Source: Chitinophagaceae bacterium
GTDB lineage: Bacteria > Bacteroidota > Bacteroidia > Chitinophagales > Chitinophagaceae
Length of the DNA stretch: 9,157 nt
Direction: 5' to 3'
NCBI GenBank assembly: GCA_947472635.1
Contig: CANJDY010000089.1
Span: 1-9,157 of the forward strand
Under the pieces are notes generated by a model. It was given only the letters and a program-made list of their open reading frames with translations, did no database searches and was not told the origin of the DNA. The position numbers and the translations under genes are program-made. Shown in pieces: positions 6,143-9,157 of the stretch. Positions within the stretch are counted from its first letter, which is position 1. The number at the start of each line of letters is the position of its first letter.

Positions 6143-7770
6143 TCTAACATAAATGGATACCGGTAATCTATTGCCGGCGAAAAGGTTTCTTTGATTGTTC
6201 GGGCACTTAACCAGCGATATAGATTTAAAAGGCTACCTGCCTTATCATTGGTTCCACTAGCCCTAGCTCCGCCAAAAGGCTGCTGCCCCACTACCGCCCC
6301 AGAAGGCTTGTCATTGATGTAAAAGTTGCCCGCGCTATACCTTAACCGATTGGTAGCCAATTCCACTGCAGATCGGTCCTGTGCAATCACTGCTCCGGTA
6401 AGGGCGTAGGGGGAAGTAGAATCCACTAATTTCAAGGTTTCTTCAAATTTATTTTCATCATATACATACAAAGTAAGCACGGGGCCAAAAAGTTCCTCAC
6501 ACATCGTTACATAATGAGGATCGGTAGTTTCTATTATAGTAGGTTCAATAAAATAACCCTTTGATTTATCACATTTCCCTCCTACCAGTATTTTAACCTT
6601 ACTGTCCCTTTTTTTAGCCAGTTTAATATACCCTTCCAATTTTAGAAAACTCTTTTCATCTATCACCGCATTGATGAAATTGGTAAAATCCTCCACCGTA
6701 CCCATTTTCATTGTTTTTACTTCTGCCACCAACTTTTTCTTAACTTCTGCAGCAAGGTTAGAAGGAATATAGGCCCTAGAGGCTGCGGAACATTTTTGTC
6801 CTTGGTATTCGAATGCCCCCCTTGCCAATGCAGCTACCAAAATAGCTGGATCGGCAGTTTTATGGGCAATTACAAAATCTTTTCCACCTGTTTCACCCAC
6901 TACGCGAGGATAGGATTTATAGATATCTGTATTAGCACCAATTTTTTTCCACATAAAATTGAACACGCCAGTACTGCCTGTAAAATGAACCCCTCCAAAA
7001 TCGGGATGATTAAAACATACTTCTCCCAAAATTGGACCATCTACATAAACCAAATTGATAACCCCATCGGGCAAACCAGCTTCTTTTAAAATACGCATGA
7101 ATAACTGAGCACTATAAACCTGTGCATGGGCACATTTCCATACTACCACATTGCCACACATGGCTGCACTGGTAGGCAAGTTGCCGCCAATAGCAGTAAA
7201 ATTAAAGGGAGTGATGGCCAATACAAATCCTTCTAGCGGCCGGTATTCTAGCCGGTTATTCACCCCTGCTCCACTGAAAGGCTGTTCACGATAAATTTCA
7301 CTGAGATAATGAACATTGAATCGTAAAAAATCGATCAATTCGCAGGCTGCGTCAATTTCTGCTTGAAAAACATTTTTACTTTGCCCAAGCATCGTAGTTC
7401 CAACAATATAAGGACGGTACTTGTTAGCCAGCAAATCAGCAGCCTTTAAAAATATATTGGCTCTGTTTTCCCAATTCAATCCAGCCCATTTTTCTTTTGC
7501 TTTCAATGCAGCAGCAATAGCAGCCTTAACATGACCCGTATTTCCCTCATGATAATTTCCTAGCAAATGACCATGCTCATGGGGAGGATGCATTGCTTTT
7601 TTGTTACCCGTTCTCACCTCTTCGCTCCCGATGTACATCGGGACATCAACTTTCTCCGTTTTTAACTTTTTTAATACTTTTTTCAACTCCAGTTTTTCCT
7701 TGCTTCCTGGTGCATAATTCAATACAGGTTCATTGACCGGCATTGGGTAATAAAAATCTCCGTACTGCAT
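6136..7770 (-). CDS. pruA: 1-pyrroline-5-carboxylate (glutamate-semialdehyde) dehydrogenase
   Basis: This NAD-dependent enzyme oxidises L-glutamate gamma-semialdehyde (from pyrroline-5-carboxylate) to glutamate, the second step of proline breakdown. The 544 residues match the single-domain ALDH4A1 type rather than the PutA fusion. Landmarks are TPFNF (187-191), the FTGST cofactor turn (263-267), the general base E293 in VGETGGKDF, the catalytic C327 in GQKCSAASR, and the substrate-anchoring C-terminal segment GNFYINDKPSGAVVGQQPFGG. After the conserved K212 this protein reads WKCAHAQ, where relatives have WKP; Cys213 is unusual. An 18-bp perfect palindrome lies in codons for residues near 43-49. 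No proline dehydrogenase gene is in the window. The ATG at 7768-7770 gives a standard N-terminus (MQYGDFYYPMPVNEP). It is 80 bp downstream of a lipoprotein gene and 98 bp ahead of pyrR. Confidence 0.96.
   Translation of the reverse strand: MQYGDFYYPMPVNEPVLNYAPGSKEKLELKKVLKKLKTEKVDVPMYIGSEEVRTGNKKAMHPPHEHGHLLGNYHEGNTGHVKAAIAAALKAKEKWAGLNWENRANIFLKAADLLANKYRPYIVGTTMLGQSKNVFQAEIDAACELIDFLRFNVHYLSEIYREQPFSGAGVNNRLEYRPLEGFVLAITPFNFTAIGGNLPTSAAMCGNVVVWKCAHAQVYSAQLFMRILKEAGLPDGVINLVYVDGPILGEVCFNHPDFGGVHFTGSTGVFNFMWKKIGANTDIYKSYPRVVGETGGKDFVIAHKTADPAILVAALARGAFEYQGQKCSAASRAYIPSNLAAEVKKKLVAEVKTMKMGTVEDFTNFINAVIDEKSFLKLEGYIKLAKKRDSKVKILVGGKCDKSKGYFIEPTIIETTDPHYVTMCEELFGPVLTLYVYDENKFEETLKLVDSTSPYALTGAVIAQDRSAVELATNRLRYSAGNFYINDKPSGAVVGQQPFGGARASGTNDKAGSLLNLYRWLSARTIKETFSPAIDYRYPFMLEK
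7626..7643. repeat. Perfect 18-bp palindrome inside pruA
   Basis: The sequence tcccgatgtacatcggga is identical to its own reverse complement over all 18 bases. It lies within the pruA coding region, where it encodes the V-P-M-Y-I-G-S area, without disturbing the frame. It could be a dispersed genomic palindrome, a binding site or, less likely, chance. Confidence 0.85.
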
Positions 7771-7850
7771 ATAATTAGTTTATACTTGATGATAACAACT
7801 TAATTGATCGGACTTTTCACGGATGGATCAGGATCATTTATCCTAATTAT

Positions 7851-8384
7851 CTATTGATTGATTGCAATAATTTTATACTCATTTCCATCTTGACAAAACC
7901 AAACCAAGCCTCTTTCTGTTGAAACTCCCTTTATATTTCTAAAGATTTGACTGAAATTAATATTTGCGATGGATAATTTAACCTCTTTGGTAAATAGTTG
8001 GTCGTACTGATCAATGAAATTTTTCTCCGTTTTAATTGATCTTCCGAGTGGATAACGGATTGCCTTTGCCAACTGCTCCTTATCGTCTGTAAGCACTAAC
8101 AATTGAATTTGCTTTAAAAAAAGTTTACACTGCTTAACATCAGTAATACCTGCTATTGCCCAGGAGGTAGGGATGCTTCCATTACTGAAAATACTATCGT
8201 CAGCAATTTCTTCCTGCGTCAATCCCAAACCAAGGTTGTTATCAACTTTGACTGGTTCTGCAGAAACCGGAGCTATGGTAGATGAATCGATTCGGGCTGG
8301 AGCCGGCTGGGCCGAATCCAATTTGGCATCATTACAGGAAATAAGAGTAGAAAAAAGAGCAATGAATAAAAAATATTTTTTCAT
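7851..8384 (-). CDS. Small lipoprotein of unknown function, possible NTF2-like C-terminal domain
   Basis: This is a predicted lipoprotein of 177 residues. The hydrophobic N-terminus MKKYFLFIALFSTLIS is followed by the lipobox Cys at 17. A Pro/Ala/Ser-rich linker (about 18-50) then leads to a folded region from about 80 to the end. That region has the pattern I..V...D.++LA+.I.YPLG (YPL at 111-113), NFIDQYDQLF (122-131), G...ERGLVWF (153-163) and a final KIIAIN. It resembles secreted bacterial domains with an NTF2-like or related fold, in which a YPL turn, a YD..F helix and a VWF strand recur. The resemblance is from memory and gives no function. It lies between prfB (106 bp upstream) and pruA (80 bp downstream) on the same strand; a functional tie to either is not evident. 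Confidence 0.78.
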   Translation of the reverse strand: MKKYFLFIALFSTLISCNDAKLDSAQPAPARIDSSTIAPVSAEPVKVDNNLGLGLTQEEIADDSIFSNGSIPTSWAIAGITDVKQCKLFLKQIQLLVLTDDKEQLAKAIRYPLGRSIKTEKNFIDQYDQLFTKEVKLSIANINFSQIFRNIKGVSTERGLVWFCQDGNEYKIIAINQ

Positions 8385-8490
8385 ATTCTTGAATTTACTT
8401 TTATCAATAGACTAAATAAAATATTTATATAAATACAGTTATTATATTGATTATTAACATTTTATAATTAATTGGCAGTAATCGATAAAA

Positions 8491-9157
8491 TTAATTTGCA
8501 GCCGCTTCTTTTTCACTCATCAAAAAAGCTTTGATAAACCCATCCAGCTCTCCATCCATAACCGGGCCCACATTTCCAACTTCAAAATCAGTCCGGTGAT
8601 CTTTGATCATTTTGTAAGGATGAAAAACATAGGACCTGATTTGACTACCCCATTCAATTTTTTTCTTCGATGAATTGGTCGCATCTAAGGCGACTTGTCG
8701 CTTGCGCATCTCCTCTTCATACAAACGGCTTTTTAACATCGCCATCGCCTTTTCCCTATTTTCGCCTTGGGTACGGGCCTGCTGACATTCCACTATAAAT
8801 CCACTAGGCCGATGGGTAAGGCGAACAGCCGTTTCTACCTTATTTACATTCTGGCCGCCACTACCTCCACTTCTAAAAAATGCCCAATCCACATCGGCTG
8901 GATTAACCGCGATCTCAATGGTATCATCAATTAAGGGATAAACATATACACTTGCAAAGGAGGTATGCCTCCTAGCATTACTATCGAATGGGCTAATTCG
9001 AACGAGCCGATGAACCCCACTTTCTGCCTTTAAAAATCCATAAGAAAAGGGGCCGTCAAATTGAAAGGTACAGGTTTTAATACCAGCACCATCGCCCCAT
9101 TGCCAATCCAATTCAGAAACAGACCAGCCCTGTTTTTCTCCATACATTCTGTACATA
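8491..9157 (-). CDS. prfB: Peptide chain release factor 2, N-terminus beyond window edge
   Basis: RF2 recognises UAA and UGA stop codons in the ribosomal A site and triggers peptide release. About 222 C-terminal residues are present; the frame runs off the right edge. The first visible Met is internal, within an RMYRMYGEK-like segment. Counting from that Met, the stop-codon-reading tripeptide SPF is at 55-57 (HRLVRISPFDSNARRHTSF), which identifies RF2 rather than RF1. The peptidyl-transferase GGQ is at 100-102 (SGGSGGQNVNKVE). SPF-GGQ spacing equals that of E. coli RF2, implying about 150 residues missing. The residue matching the E. coli 246 position is Ser, not the K-12 Thr. The region where a programmed frameshift would lie is outside the window. 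The C-terminus is usual (DHRTDFEVGNVGPVMDGELDGFI). Confidence 0.96.
   Translation of the reverse strand, partial: MYRMYGEKQGWSVSELDWQWGDGAGIKTCTFQFDGPFSYGFLKAESGVHRLVRISPFDSNARRHTSFASVYVYPLIDDTIEIAVNPADVDWAFFRSGGSGGQNVNKVETAVRLTHRPSGFIVECQQARTQGENREKAMAMLKSRLYEEEMRKRQVALDATNSSKKKIEWGSQIRSYVFHPYKMIKDHRTDFEVGNVGPVMDGELDGFIKAFLMSEKEAAAN

Noticed and set aside
6796..7089. 97-codon open frame on the plus strand inside pruA
   Set aside because: It is antisense to highly conserved pruA codons, including the FTGST and E293 regions. The Cys/Phe/Ile-rich translation is what an antisense frame gives.
7771..7850. Short hairpin aggat-cattt-atcct between the lipoprotein gene and pruA
   Set aside because: A 5-bp stem without a T-run is not enough for a terminator call.
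8173..8415. 80-codon plus-strand frame over the start of the small lipoprotein gene
   Set aside because: It is antisense to the lipobox and linker coding region and has no recognisable feature of its own.
9154..9157. Start codon for RF2 at 9156
   Set aside because: RF2 needs about 150 more N-terminal residues, and the Met lies inside a conserved RMY-type segment, so the gene is cut by the window rather than truncated. A programmed frameshift cannot be judged here.

Overview
The window looks like an ordinary chromosomal stretch of a Bacteroidota bacterium, probably close to Chitinophagaceae. The inference rests on the A+T-rich DNA, the scarcity of Shine-Dalgarno sequences, TTG starts, Bacteroidota-style lipoproteins (LISC lipoboxes), an animal-type ALDH4A1-like proline-catabolic dehydrogenase, and a pyrR-pyrB-coaD / Nudix / pyrE neighbourhood. 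No mobile element, CRISPR array, tRNA, rRNA or toxin/defence cassette is visible.

Layout. 1-808 (+): 3' part of a membrane sterol-desaturase/fatty-acid-hydroxylase superfamily gene, cut by the left edge. 809-1597: the only long stretch without an intact gene; its first half holds what may be a decayed reading frame and its second half is extremely A+T rich with one good inverted repeat. 1598-2071 (+): LEA type 2 (LEA14-like) lipoprotein, ending at a bidirectional terminator (2078-2103) shared with the convergent minus-strand pair pyrE -> small secreted HMA metal-binding protein (3161-2142). 3279-3908 (+): Nudix hydrolase, divergent from pyrE. 6037-3987 (-): pyrR, pyrB and coaD, closely spaced. 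7770-6136 (-): pruA, 1-pyrroline-5-carboxylate dehydrogenase. 8384-7851 (-): small lipoprotein of unknown function. 9157-8491 (-): C-terminal two thirds of peptide chain release factor 2 (prfB), cut by the right edge.

How the genes fit together. Three are pyrimidine genes: aspartate transcarbamoylase (PyrB, first committed step), orotate phosphoribosyltransferase (PyrE, fifth step, uses PRPP) and PyrR (UMP/PRPP-sensing regulator and uracil phosphoribosyltransferase). CoaD makes dephospho-CoA, and the Nudix enzyme probably hydrolyses a nucleotide-type pyrophosphate, so the centre is a nucleotide/cofactor neighbourhood. PruA oxidises the proline-degradation intermediate to glutamate. The remainder are cell-envelope proteins and a translation factor.

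I did not find a convincing undescribed system. The items most worth a second look are a perfect 18-bp palindrome embedded in the pruA coding sequence, the possible gene remnant at 828-1210, an unusual residue next to the conserved cofactor-site lysine of PruA, and a symmetric element in the pyrR-pyrB spacer.
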